The notes below the pieces were generated by a model. The model had not been told where the DNA came from. It did not search any database and saw nothing but the letters and a program-made list of their open reading frames with translations. The translations under genes were made by a program, and so were the position numbers. From Bacillota bacterium (GTDB lineage: Bacteria; Bacillota; Clostridia; Oscillospirales; Ruminococcaceae): DNA of 64,000 nt. Location: NCBI GenBank assembly GCA_023418925.1, contig JAEZYS010000017.1, forward strand, positions 62,001 to 126,000. Reading direction: 5' to 3'. Positions 17,305 to 25,851 of this stretch are shown in pieces (within the stretch, counting starts at the first letter, position 1; each line of letters begins with the position of its first letter).

Positions 17305-17981
17305 CTGTTGGCTCCTATACGATAGCCTATGCCTCTTACAGTTTCAATCATATTTCCGTACTCGCCAAGCTTTTGCCTTAATGTTCTGACATGAACATCA
17401 ACTGTTCGTGTTTCGCCTTCATATTCATAATTCCAGATTCTTGCAAGAATCTGTTCTCTTGTAAGTACGTTTTCTTGATTTTTCATCAGCATATAAAGGA
17501 GTTCAAATTCTTTGAAGGTTAAAAGGATTTCTGTTCCGTCTGCCTTAACTATGTGCTTTTTAGCATCAAGTGAAAGATTTCCAATGGTATAAACCTTATC
17601 TTTTTCGTCATCACTGTTTTTGGTACGTCTTAAAAGAGCCTTTATTCTTGAAACAAGCTCCATCATTCCGAAAGGCTTTGAAACATAATCATCCGCACCG
17701 CTGTCAAGACCTATTACCTTGTCATACTCCGTCCCTTTTGCTGTAACCATTATTACAGGAAGTTTCTTTGTGGTACTGTTTGCCCTGAGCTGCTTTAAAA
17801 TAGATATCCCATCCTGTCCGGGAAGCATGATGTCAAGCAGCACCAGCTCTGGAATTTTAGTCTTAACTGCATTCAGAAAATCATTTCCGTTTTCAAAGCC
17901 AGCAACTTCAAATCCCGTACTCTGAAGTGTATAAACAACAAGCTCTCTTATGCTTTCATCGTCTTCGACAACGTAAATCAT
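17301..17981 (-). CDS. phoB: Phosphate-regulon response regulator (OmpR/PhoB type)
   Basis: 226 residues. The receiver domain has the acidic pair DDES, the phospho-accepting Asp in LLDIMLPGQDG, the conserved Thr in MVTAKG and Lys in SKPFG. The C-terminal winged helix ends in TRTVDVHVRTLRQKLGE, typical of PhoB/PhoP DNA-binding domains. It overlaps phoU and phoR by 4 bases each, so all three are translationally coupled. Called PhoP in Bacillus nomenclature. Confidence 0.93.
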   Translation of the reverse strand: MIYVVEDDESIRELVVYTLQSTGFEVAGFENGNDFLNAVKTKIPELVLLDIMLPGQDGISILKQLRANSTTKKLPVIMVTAKGTEYDKVIGLDSGADDYVSKPFGMMELVSRIKALLRRTKNSDDEKDKVYTIGNLSLDAKKHIVKADGTEILLTFKEFELLYMLMKNQENVLTREQILARIWNYEYEGETRTVDVHVRTLRQKLGEYGNMIETVRGIGYRIGANR

Positions 17982-18628
17982 AAGTATTCCCCTTTATATA
18001 TCCCTGTCATTGAATATTCAACCCATTCGGCAATATTTGTCGCATGGTCGCCTATACGCTCAAAATATTTTGCAATCATAAGCATATCTAAGCATTCTTC
18101 GCCAATGCTGCTGTCTGTATGAATAACTGCAACAATTTCCTTCTTAACCTTATTGAACAATTCGTCAACGACATCATCATCTGAAATTACTTTTCTTGCA
18201 AGTTCAAGGTCTTTGTCAACGAATGAATTTATACTCTCGGTTACCATTTTTATGGTGTTACGAGCCATATCCTGAATATGAACTTTTCCAATTATATTGT
18301 TATCTGAAATAAATCTGCTTATATCTACAATATCATATGACTGGTCGCCTATTCTTTCCATATCTGAAATCATTTTCATTGCTGCTGAAATCATACGGAG
18401 ATCTCTAGCAACAGGTTGCTGCTGAAGAATAAGCTTTATGCACAATGCTTCAATTGCTTTTTCCGACTGATCAATTTTCTTTTCCACATCAGAAACATTT
18501 TCTTCTGTCACATTATATTCATTAAACAACTTTTTTGCAGCTGAAGCGATAGCTTCCTCGCATAATGCCCCCATTTTTATCAGTTCGACATTAAGCTGAT
18601 CAAGCTGCTGGTCAAAATTATTACGCAT
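17978..18628 (-). CDS. phoU: Phosphate signalling protein PhoU
   Basis: 216 residues, all-helical, with the two-fold repeated PhoU motif (first copy near LRMISAAMKMISDMERIGD, second near LDMLMIAKYFERIGDHATNI). PhoU links the Pst transporter to PhoR and represses the Pho regulon when phosphate is plentiful. It begins directly after pstB and overlaps phoB by 4 bases. Confidence 0.95.
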   Translation of the reverse strand: MRNNFDQQLDQLNVELIKMGALCEEAIASAAKKLFNEYNVTEENVSDVEKKIDQSEKAIEALCIKLILQQQPVARDLRMISAAMKMISDMERIGDQSYDIVDISRFISDNNIIGKVHIQDMARNTIKMVTESINSFVDKDLELARKVISDDDVVDELFNKVKKEIVAVIHTDSSIGEECLDMLMIAKYFERIGDHATNIAEWVEYSMTGIYKGEYL

Positions 18629-19378
18629 TTATCCAAACCTCCCTGTAATGTAATCCTCTGTGCGCTTGTCAACAGGCATAGAAAATATTTTTTCAGTTTC
18701 TCCGTACTCAATAACTTCTCCAAGAAGGAAGAATGCAGTCTTGTCAGAAATTCTTACTGCCTGCTGCATATTGTGAGTAACTATAACTATAGTATAATCC
18801 TTTTTAAGCTCAATGGCAAGGTCTTCAATTTTAGAAGTTGAAATAGGGTCAAGTGCTGATGTCGGTTCATCCATAAGAAGGATTTCAGGATGAACTGCAA
18901 GGGCTCTTGCAATACAAAGTCGCTGCTGCTGTCCTCCCGAAAGACCAAGTGCGGATTTTTTCAGTCGGTCCTTTACTTCATCCCAAATTGCCGCATCACG
19001 AAGTGACTGCTCAACAATATTGTCAAGCTTAACCTTTGAACGCACGCCATGAGTTCTAGGGCCAAATGCAATATTGTCATACACGCTCATAGGAAAAGGA
19101 TTTGGCTTTTGAAATACCATTCCCACACGTTTCCTTAAAAGATTTATATCAATTTCGTTATAAATGTTTTTACCGTCAAGGAGAATTTCTCCTGTAATTT
19201 TACAAGTCTCTATAAGGTCGTTCATTCTGTTGAGCGACTTCAAAAGGGTAGATTTTCCACAGCCGGAAGGGCCTATAAATGCTGTAATTTCTTTCTCTTT
19301 TACGTCAAGATTTACATTTTTAAGTGCATGAAAATTACCGTAATATAAATTGACGTTATTAATCTTCATTTTTTCCAT
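18629..19378 (-). CDS. pstB: Phosphate ABC transporter ATP-binding protein
   Basis: 249 residues. Walker A GPSGCGKSTLLKSLNR, Q-loop MVFQKPNPFPMSVYDN, signature LSGGQQQRLCIARA, Walker B ILLMDEPTSALDP and the switch His in VTHN are all present, with the PstB-specific PNPFPMS. The start MEKMKINN (19376-19378) uses AAAGGT upstream; the longer frame would run into pstA. One base separates it from the pstA stop codon. Confidence 0.97.
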   Translation of the reverse strand: MEKMKINNVNLYYGNFHALKNVNLDVKEKEITAFIGPSGCGKSTLLKSLNRMNDLIETCKITGEILLDGKNIYNEIDINLLRKRVGMVFQKPNPFPMSVYDNIAFGPRTHGVRSKVKLDNIVEQSLRDAAIWDEVKDRLKKSALGLSGGQQQRLCIARALAVHPEILLMDEPTSALDPISTSKIEDLAIELKKDYTIVIVTHNMQQAVRISDKTAFFLLGEVIEYGETEKIFSMPVDKRTEDYITGRFG

Positions 19379-19379
19379 A

Positions 19380-20282
19380 TTAATTTTTACCTTTACTAAT
19401 TTTTTGTGCAATCATATTTGAAAAAGTATTTATTCCTACAACAATCACTAAAAGAACTACAGCGGTTGCATAGGCTTTGTCTACATGAAGTCCCTCGCTT
19501 GCAAGAACATACATATGCACTGAAAGCGTTCTTCCTGATGACATAAGGTCATTCGGAACAACTGGAATTGTACCCGATGTGAACATTAAAGCGGCGGTTT
19601 CTCCAACTATTCTTCCTATTCCGAGGATTATTCCCGCAAGAATACCGGGAACTGCTGACGGAAGGACAATTCTGAACACAGTTCTTAGTTTTCCTGCACC
19701 AAGTCCGAAGCTTCCCTCTCTGAAGCTGTCGGGAACAGCCTTTAAAGCTTCTTCCGTTGTTCTCATTATGAGAGGAAGAATCATTATAGCCAATGTAATT
19801 GCACCTGCAAGCATTGAATATCCCCAGCCCAATGTAACAACAAACAGTAGGTAACCGAAAAGACCGTATACAATCGATGGAATACCTGAAAGTGTTTCTG
19901 CGGTAATTCTTACAATTCCAACAAGTTTGTTACCTCTTTTTGCATATTCAACAAGATATATTGCAGAAAAAATCCCAAACGGAACCGCAATTAAAAGAGA
20001 AACTACGGTCATTGTAATTGTATTTATCAAAGCCGGAAGAAGAGAAACATTTTCAGAATTATATTCAAGTGAAAATAAATCCAGACTTATGTTAGGAACA
20101 CCTTTTATAAGTATATATATAACAATAGATATTAATGACACAGCTGTTGCAGCAGCAGCAATAAATACTAACAGCATAATTACCAGGGAAAGCGGGTTTT
20201 TAAAATACGACATTATCTTCTGCTTAGTCGTAAGCATGTTTATGGCTGTAATTTCTTTTGTATCCATTATGCTTTGCTTCAT
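19380..20282 (-). CDS. pstA: Phosphate ABC transporter permease PstA
   Basis: 300 residues with six membrane segments after a cytoplasmic N terminus of about 30 residues. The EAA-type coupling loop reads TTEEALKAVPDSFREGSFGLGAGKLRTVF. GETAALMFTSG matches PstA. AGGAGG lies 11 bases before the ATG. It forms the channel with PstC. Confidence 0.95.
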   Translation of the reverse strand: MKQSIMDTKEITAINMLTTKQKIMSYFKNPLSLVIMLLVFIAAAATAVSLISIVIYILIKGVPNISLDLFSLEYNSENVSLLPALINTITMTVVSLLIAVPFGIFSAIYLVEYAKRGNKLVGIVRITAETLSGIPSIVYGLFGYLLFVVTLGWGYSMLAGAITLAIMILPLIMRTTEEALKAVPDSFREGSFGLGAGKLRTVFRIVLPSAVPGILAGIILGIGRIVGETAALMFTSGTIPVVPNDLMSSGRTLSVHMYVLASEGLHVDKAYATAVVLLVIVVGINTFSNMIAQKISKGKN

Positions 20283-20331
20283 AATGAAGCATTCCTCCTA
20301 CCATAAAATTTGACATTAATTAATAAACTTA

Positions 20332-21186
20332 TCATGCATTTTTACCTTTCATTTTCAAGATTGAAAATGAAATATTGATAATCAAAATGAACACAAACAG
20401 TACAACCCCTGTTGCGATAAGTGCTCCACGATGCAGATCAACAGCGTAACCCATTTCGGTTACAATATTCGCCGTAAGTGTTCGTACTCCTTTAAAAATA
20501 CTGTCCGGAATTCTTGTCTGGTTACCCGCAACCATGATAACAGCCATTGTTTCTCCAATTGCACGACCAATTCCAAGAATTACACCTGCAAATATTCCTG
20601 ATTTTGCGGCAGGGAGTACAGTTAAAAAGATACTTCTTTCATGTGTTGCACCAAGTGCAAGTGCACCTTCATAATAGCTTTCAGGAACTGCCCTGATAGA
20701 AGATTCTGAAACATTTACTATGGTAGGAAGGATCATTATTCCAAGAAGAAGTGATGCGGAAATAATATTGAAGCCGTTTCCCTCAAAATGATCCCTTATA
20801 AAAGGAACAATTACAACAAGCCCGAAAAATCCGTAAATTACCGAAGGAATCCCTGCTAAAAGTTCAATTGCAGGTTTTAAAACCTTATAAAGATTTTTAG
20901 GACAGTATTTTGCCATGAAAACCGCTGTAAGAATTCCGATAGGAACACCAATGATAATAGCTCCGGCTGTGATGTAAATACTTCCTATTATCATAGGAAA
21001 AATTCCAAAAATATTATTTTTAGGACGCCATTCAGTACCAAAAAGGAATTTAACTACTCCAATTTCTTGCATTGCAGGTAAGCCGTTTGCAAACAAGAAA
21101 AAGCAAATCATTGCTACTGATAAGATTGAAGCAAGAGCTGTAAACAGAAATACTCCACTCATAAATTTTTCTTTGAATTTATTCAT
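20332..21186 (-). CDS. pstC: Phosphate ABC transporter permease PstC
   Basis: 284 residues, six membrane segments. The coupling loop reads SESSIRAVPESYYEGALALGATHERSIF, and GIGRAIGETMAVIMVAGNQ is typical of PstC. A 49-base gap separates it from pstA. Confidence 0.95.
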   Translation of the reverse strand: MNKFKEKFMSGVFLFTALASILSVAMICFFLFANGLPAMQEIGVVKFLFGTEWRPKNNIFGIFPMIIGSIYITAGAIIIGVPIGILTAVFMAKYCPKNLYKVLKPAIELLAGIPSVIYGFFGLVVIVPFIRDHFEGNGFNIISASLLLGIMILPTIVNVSESSIRAVPESYYEGALALGATHERSIFLTVLPAAKSGIFAGVILGIGRAIGETMAVIMVAGNQTRIPDSIFKGVRTLTANIVTEMGYAVDLHRGALIATGVVLFVFILIINISFSILKMKGKNA

Positions 21187-21271
21187 ATCTCATAACATCC
21201 TCATAAAACATGAATAATGCCAGCTATTTTATATAGGGCATTAAATCATGTGAGATTTTATTTTTATAGTT

Positions 21272-22162
21272 TTAGTCTAAGAAGGACCAGTCTGTTGTTT
21301 CACCTGTATATATGTTTTTTATCTGTTCAGTTGTGAGACTATCGCATGTGTTTTTCTTATTGATAATAATTGCGATTCCGTCTTGCGCGATTACAGTTGC
21401 TTTTGCACCCTTTTCGATTTCACTGTCCTTTAATTCTCTTGAAGCCATTCCGATATCGCATACTCCTTCAATTGCAGAAGAAACGCCTGTTGTTGAGTCG
21501 GACTGCTGAATTTCAATCGTAATATTAGGGTTAACTGCAACGTAAGCTTCCTTTAGTTTTTCCATTACAGGAGTTACGGAAGATGAGCCTGCAATTGTTA
21601 ATTTTCCTGTTAGTTTAGCTGAAGCATATGCGCCAGTGTTTCCCGTGCTGATATAACCATTGTCTTCAACAATCTTCTGACCATCAGCGCTTAAAATGTA
21701 AGCAATATAGTCCTTTGCAATATCACTTTCATTTCCTGTTGTTACAATGTTAAAGGGTCTTGATACTTTATAAGTACCGTTCTTTACATTTTCGGAATTT
21801 GCTTCGGCACCGTCAACCTTAACAGCTTTTACGGTATCGTTCAATGAGCCGAGTGAGATGTATCCGATTGCATAATCGTCACCTGCTACAGTTGTCATCA
21901 TAACTGATGTGTTGTTTGTTATCATCGCTTCTGTGGTGGTATAATCAACCTTATTTCCTGAAGCATCCTTTTGCTCTACACCTACAAGTTCAATAAATGC
22001 ACCTCTTGTTCCTGAACCGTCTTCTCTTGAAACTACATTGATGCTTTCACTTTTGTTAAAAGAGCTATTTCCGTTGGAATTTTCTGATTTGCTACTGCAT
22101 CCTGCAAGCGTTGCCATAAGGACCATAGCACAAGTTAAAATTGACATAATCTTTTTCATCAT
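21272..22162 (-). CDS. pstS: Phosphate-binding lipoprotein PstS, circularly permuted order
   Basis: 296 residues with a lipoprotein signal (LMATLAGC, lipid-bearing Cys near residue 22). The family halves are in swapped order. Residues 40-165 carry what is normally the C-terminal half (VVSREDGSGTRGAFIELVG, IGYISLGSLNDTVKAVKVDG, YKVSRPFNIV, SADGQKIVEDNGYI). Residues 180-296 carry what is normally the N-terminal half (GKLTIAGSSSVTPVMEKLKE, IGMASRELKD, TVIAQDGIAIIINK, LTTEQIKNIYTGETTDW). Phosphate-binding motifs of both lobes are intact, so a functional permuted protein is likely. It is the first gene of the operon and has GAGGAG before the ATG. Confidence 0.92.
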   Translation of the reverse strand: MMKKIMSILTCAMVLMATLAGCSSKSENSNGNSSFNKSESINVVSREDGSGTRGAFIELVGVEQKDASGNKVDYTTTEAMITNNTSVMMTTVAGDDYAIGYISLGSLNDTVKAVKVDGAEANSENVKNGTYKVSRPFNIVTTGNESDIAKDYIAYILSADGQKIVEDNGYISTGNTGAYASAKLTGKLTIAGSSSVTPVMEKLKEAYVAVNPNITIEIQQSDSTTGVSSAIEGVCDIGMASRELKDSEIEKGAKATVIAQDGIAIIINKKNTCDSLTTEQIKNIYTGETTDWSFLD

Positions 22163-22252
22163 ATTTTTTTCTCCTCTTCATTATTGCAATTATGATTATA
22201 TAACTCTAATGTAAAAACCAAAACAGGGTTAATGTTAAATGTAAGTAAATTT

Positions 22253-22320
22253 ATTATATGTGATTATTGTTCTGTAAATCGTATATTTAATACATTTAAC
22301 ATTTATTAAAATGAAAAAGT
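22253..22320 (-). promoter_or_regulatory. pst operon promoter with Pho-box-like repeats
   Basis: On the minus strand TATAAT (22253-22258) lies about 90 bases before pstS. No good -35 box is present at 17 bp. Instead TTAACA/TTTACA-like repeats occur upstream (about 22273-22312) and also near 22229-22250, as in PhoP/PhoB-activated promoters of Firmicutes. The spacing of repeats is imperfect, so the operator assignment is tentative. Confidence 0.5.
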
Positions 22321-22680
22321 AATGTTTAAAAGGTATGATAATATTATATCTTATCATATGTGACTTGTAAACAAGCTAAAACTTTCCCAAAAAGTAAATA
22401 AACTAGAAATACTATATATTTAATAATGGTTGAAATGTTACTAAAATGAACTTAAAAAAGTGTTTAAGGCGAACTTAAATGGTAAACTATTACTAATAAT
22501 ATTGCTATGCACTTTCTTATTAGTTATATAACTTTTAACCTTTTGCTGATAAATTATTAAATTGAAAAATATGCTGTTAAAAAATAGTTATAAAAAGCTA
22601 ATATGTCCATAGTTGGTAAAATAATCTTAAATAGATAGAATAATTGTACAAGTAATCTATAATATTACATTAAATGAAAT
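22321..22680. other. AT-rich gene-free stretch between the two divergent operons
   Basis: No ORF of note, no strong hairpin. It contains loose TTAA-rich repeats such as aaatgaacttaaa and gcgaacttaaatgg near 22445-22482, but no pattern I can assign. Confidence 0.4.
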
Positions 22681-22686
22681 CATTAC

Positions 22687-22703
22687 ATGTGCAAACTGCA
22701 CAT
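22687..22703. promoter_or_regulatory. Candidate operator of the sugar-acid operon
   Basis: A perfect 7-3-7 inverted repeat, ATGTGCA-AAC-TGCACAT, about 19 bases upstream of the -35 box. The position suits an activator or a distal repressor site. No regulator gene is encoded in the operon itself. Confidence 0.55.
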
Positions 22704-22721
22704 TTTTCAGTCGGATAATCA

Positions 22722-22750
22722 TTGACAAACTGTGAAATAATATCTATAAT
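22722..22750 (+). promoter_or_regulatory. Consensus sigma-A promoter of the sugar-acid operon
   Basis: TTGACA (22722-22727), 17-bp spacer, TATAAT (22745-22750): an exact match to the consensus. Confidence 0.88.
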
Positions 22751-22803
22751 CGTAAATACAGATTAGTTAGAGTTGACAAAAATCTTGATTAAGGAGGTTG
22801 TAG

Positions 22804-23424
22804 ATGAATAGAAATCAGGTAAAGGAAGCAATGAAGGGGAAACTAATAGCTGTTATCAGACATGAAGATTCAGAGATAGCTAAATTAATTTGCCACACCC
22901 TTATGGAATCAGGAATTAACACTTTGGAAATTACTTTTTCTGTTAATCATGCAGAAAAATTAATTGCCGATTTGAAAAAGGAATTGCCTGAAGCTATCAT
23001 TGGTGCGGGAACTGTTTTAAGCAGGGAACAGGCAAAACTGGCTGTTGAGAATGGGGCAGATTTTATTGTTTCACCATGTATTGTTGAAGAAGTTGCAGAA
23101 TATTGCAGAGAAAATGACGTTTTATGCTCATTGGGGGCTGCAACACCGACAGAAGTATTTCGTGCATATAAGCTTGGCTGTGATGTTGTTAAATTATTCC
23201 CAGGTGACTGCTTGTCGCCAAATATGATTAAGGGAATTAAAGCACCAATGCCGTTTGTGGAATTAATGCCAACAGGTGGAGTAGATGACACAAATGTAAA
23301 AGAATGGTTTAAAAGCGGTGCTTATGCTGCTGGTTTTGGAGGATATCTTACAAAAGGTATTGATAAAACAAACCTTGATTTACTAAGGAAACGCTGTGAA
23401 AAGTTAATTGCTGCATACAGTTAA
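22804..23424 (+). CDS. eda: KDPG/KHG aldolase
   Basis: 206 residues, class I aldolase of the KDPG family, which splits 2-keto-3-deoxy-6-phosphogluconate to pyruvate and glyceraldehyde 3-phosphate. The N-terminal Glu motif is LEITF, the Arg/Gly loop reads GAGTVL, the Schiff-base Lys is in DVVKLFPGDCL, and the C-terminal phosphate site is MPTGGVDDTN. AAGGAGG lies six bases before the ATG. First gene of an eight-gene cluster in which KDG kinase is also present, which makes KDPG the likely substrate. Confidence 0.92.
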   Translation: MNRNQVKEAMKGKLIAVIRHEDSEIAKLICHTLMESGINTLEITFSVNHAEKLIADLKKELPEAIIGAGTVLSREQAKLAVENGADFIVSPCIVEEVAEYCRENDVLCSLGAATPTEVFRAYKLGCDVVKLFPGDCLSPNMIKGIKAPMPFVELMPTGGVDDTNVKEWFKSGAYAAGFGGYLTKGIDKTNLDLLRKRCEKLIAAYS

Positions 23425-23437
23425 GGAGAAAATCTGC

Positions 23438-24196
23438 ATGGAGAAAGAATTATTGGTTATAAATACTCTTGTATTTTTAAACCAACTAAAAGAAGGAGTT
23501 CCACAATGTGAGATGCTGGATGTTATTCACCAATTAGGTGTAAATAAGGCAGAAGTCAGAAGGGAATATATCAAGAATTTTGACTTGGAGCTGATTGATA
23601 TCAAGAAAAAAGCATCAGACCTTGATATGGAACTATTTTATTCTGTTCCAGAATTGCTATATAAAAATGGTGTTCTTCAGTATAAAAATGCGGAAACCTA
23701 TTTTAAAGAAGCATTTACAATGGGATGTTCAAATGTGAAAATGATTATTGGTGGGTTTACTTCTATTACAGCAGAAGATGTCGTTAGGGTGAACAAACTA
23801 TGTGATCAATATCAAATAAATCTTACCGTAGAGAATGACCAGACAGAGGAAAACGGCAAAGTTTTAAAAATTAAAACTTTTGTTGAAATGTTTAAGCAAC
23901 TTGGGGGGGAAATAACGGTTACCTTTGATATTGGAAATTGGGTATGGCAGAATCAGGACCCTATGGAATGCGCGAAACAATTAAAAGAACATGTTACTTA
24001 TATTCATCTTAAGGATGTATTGGGAAAAGAAAATCCTGTAGCAGCTTTGCTTAATGAAGGTGATGTCGCATGGAAGAGTATCCTCGAAATATTACCTAAA
24101 GATATTCCGATAGCTCTAGAATATCCATGTGGAGCCTATGCAGCAAAACAACTTGTTAAGGAGTTGGATAAATTACTACAAATTAATACATTCTAA
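23438..24196 (+). CDS. Sugar phosphate isomerase/epimerase-type TIM barrel protein
   Basis: 252 residues. The fold of the AP-endonuclease-2/xylose-isomerase-like family is indicated by TVENDQTEENGK (metal-binding Glu), VTFDIGNW (Asp), TYIHLKDV (His) and a final IALEYPCG (Glu), the set of metal ligands of this superfamily. Members isomerise or epimerise sugars or dehydrate inosose-type compounds. The ATG at 23438 follows AAGGAGAA; the longer frame would overlap eda. In this operon it most likely isomerises the incoming sugar acid, but the substrate is unknown. Confidence 0.75.
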   Translation: MEKELLVINTLVFLNQLKEGVPQCEMLDVIHQLGVNKAEVRREYIKNFDLELIDIKKKASDLDMELFYSVPELLYKNGVLQYKNAETYFKEAFTMGCSNVKMIIGGFTSITAEDVVRVNKLCDQYQINLTVENDQTEENGKVLKIKTFVEMFKQLGGEITVTFDIGNWVWQNQDPMECAKQLKEHVTYIHLKDVLGKENPVAALLNEGDVAWKSILEILPKDIPIALEYPCGAYAAKQLVKELDKLLQINTF

Positions 24197-24259
24197 GAGT
24201 GGGATGCTTTAGGGCACATTCATAAGCGTGCGTTATATAATTAAAAGGAGAAAAGATTT

Positions 24260-25555
24260 ATGAGTTTAAGTGTTATAATCGGTATTATATTACTACTCAC
24301 TTTTATTGGCTTTACAATTTTTGCAATTAAGGGCGGGAACTTAATGATTGGGTTCCTTGTAATGGCAATTATCTGGGTAGCTCTTGGCATGATTGGCGGT
24401 GTTATCACCTGGGAAGAGGCACAAACAGTTGTATTCCAGGGTGGACCTGAGAGTTGGGGTGCTACAGCAGTTGTCGTTATCTTTGGTAGCTGGTTCGGAC
24501 AGGTTTTAATTAAAACTGGTGTAGCTTCAACAATTATTCGAAAAGTAGTTGAGCTTGGCGGTGACAAACCTCTGGTTACAACAATTCTTCTTTCTCTTGT
24601 AACTGGTTTAATATTTACTAGTACCTTTGGTGCTGGTGCAGTCGTAGCAATCGGTGTTATTATTCTTCCGATTTTATTATCCTTAGGTGTTCCGAAGTCA
24701 TTAGCAGTATCTTCATATGTAATGTCTGTTGGTTCAGGTATGTATGTAAATATTGTATTATTTAAACAGATGCAAGGTCTCTTTGAAGGATTTAAATATG
24801 ACAATAATTATTTGAAATTTGGTTTCGCAGCTATGGCTGTACAGTTAATCGTAGTATTTATTATGATTGGTGTAAGACTTAAAAAATCAAGTGTAAATCA
24901 TTCTTGGGCAGCAACAGCAGGAAAAGCATCAGCTGATGGACAGGCTCCTTGGTATGCATTAATCACTCCACTTATTCCAGTTGTTTTAGCTATCGTATTT
25001 AAGTGGCAGCCAATTCCTGCATTTATCGTAGCTTCATTTTATGCATTGTTTGTTACAGGAAATATTAAGAGCTTTAAAGAGTGTGAAAAAGTTGTTACAA
25101 AGACATTCTATGATGGCGTAGTTGACGTTGCTTCATTACTTGGTTTCTTATTTATCCTTCCAATGTTTAACAAGGTAGCTGGATTAGATTCCGTATTCTT
25201 CAAATCTATATTAGGTGGAGTTTTACCTACAAGCACATTATTAATTTGTGTCGTATTTATGATTATAGCTCCATTAGGACTTTTCAGAGGACCATTAACA
25301 GTATTTGGTGCAGGTTCTGCTACATTGAGTATTCTACAAACAGTTCCTACTTTTGGAGCAGCATTCTTATTCCCATTACTGTATATTCCGACTATTACCA
25401 TGAACATTTCATGTTGCCCGACTCAGTCGTGGAACTTATGGGCAGTCAACTATTCAAAATCAACACCAAAGGATTTCATTAAATCAGGTGTTGTATGGGG
25501 TTGGATTATCTGTGCAATTAACTTTGGCTTAGTATACTTCTTCTATGGGATGTAA
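24260..25555 (+). CDS. GntP/CitMHS-like permease (putative sugar-acid transporter)
   Basis: 431 residues with about eleven to twelve hydrophobic segments and the glycine-rich arrangement of the ion-transporter superfamily (gluconate GntP and citrate CitMHS types), e.g. TSTFGAGAVVAIGVIILP and LFRGPLTVFGAGSAT. A preceding AAAAGGAG sets the start. Its place between catabolic genes for KDG-type compounds argues for uptake of a sugar acid. Exact family and cargo cannot be fixed by eye. Confidence 0.75.
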   Translation: MSLSVIIGIILLLTFIGFTIFAIKGGNLMIGFLVMAIIWVALGMIGGVITWEEAQTVVFQGGPESWGATAVVVIFGSWFGQVLIKTGVASTIIRKVVELGGDKPLVTTILLSLVTGLIFTSTFGAGAVVAIGVIILPILLSLGVPKSLAVSSYVMSVGSGMYVNIVLFKQMQGLFEGFKYDNNYLKFGFAAMAVQLIVVFIMIGVRLKKSSVNHSWAATAGKASADGQAPWYALITPLIPVVLAIVFKWQPIPAFIVASFYALFVTGNIKSFKECEKVVTKTFYDGVVDVASLLGFLFILPMFNKVAGLDSVFFKSILGGVLPTSTLLICVVFMIIAPLGLFRGPLTVFGAGSATLSILQTVPTFGAAFLFPLLYIPTITMNISCCPTQSWNLWAVNYSKSTPKDFIKSGVVWGWIICAINFGLVYFFYGM

Positions 25556-25663
25556 TTAGTAGAACAGTCAGCCTACTCTTACAAAGAGCAAAGAGTAATA
25601 TATTCATCGGCATTCAGTAAACTCTTTTGATGTATACTGTGCTTCCTAATCAATGTGAAGTAT

Positions 25664-25700
25664 CAAATTGTTTGCTCAGCTATGCTGAGCAAACAATTTG
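25664..25700 (+). terminator. Strong hairpin after the permease gene
   Basis: A 17-bp perfect stem (25664-25680 with 25684-25700) and 3-nt loop. The following TTTAAAAGGG is a poor U-tract, so it may slow exonucleases and set a 3' end rather than terminate. Confidence 0.6.
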
Positions 25701-25761
25701 TTTAAAAGGGCTGAACAAACAAAATAATACAACAAACCATTTGACTCGTCATGAATAATTA

Positions 25762-25810
25762 AAGTCTTCTAAGTTTAACTTCAAAGATTAAAAGCTTAGG
25801 AGACTTTTTT
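25762..25810 (+). terminator. Intrinsic terminator inside the sugar-acid gene cluster
   Basis: AAGTCTTCTAAG (25762-25773) pairs with CTTAGGAGACTT (25795-25806) with one G-U pair, followed by a run of T. It lies 42 bases before the hydantoinase-like gene, so the downstream five genes may be transcribed at a lower level or from their own promoter, which I could not identify. Confidence 0.65.
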
Positions 25811-25851
25811 AAATTGTTAAGGTAATAAATCAAAGAATAAAGGAGAAGAAA

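Noticed and set aside
21272..22162. Interpretation of pstS as a frameshifted or rearranged pseudogene
   Set aside because: The frame is uninterrupted, has a lipoprotein signal and ribosome binding site, both lobes keep their motifs, and it heads an intact operon.
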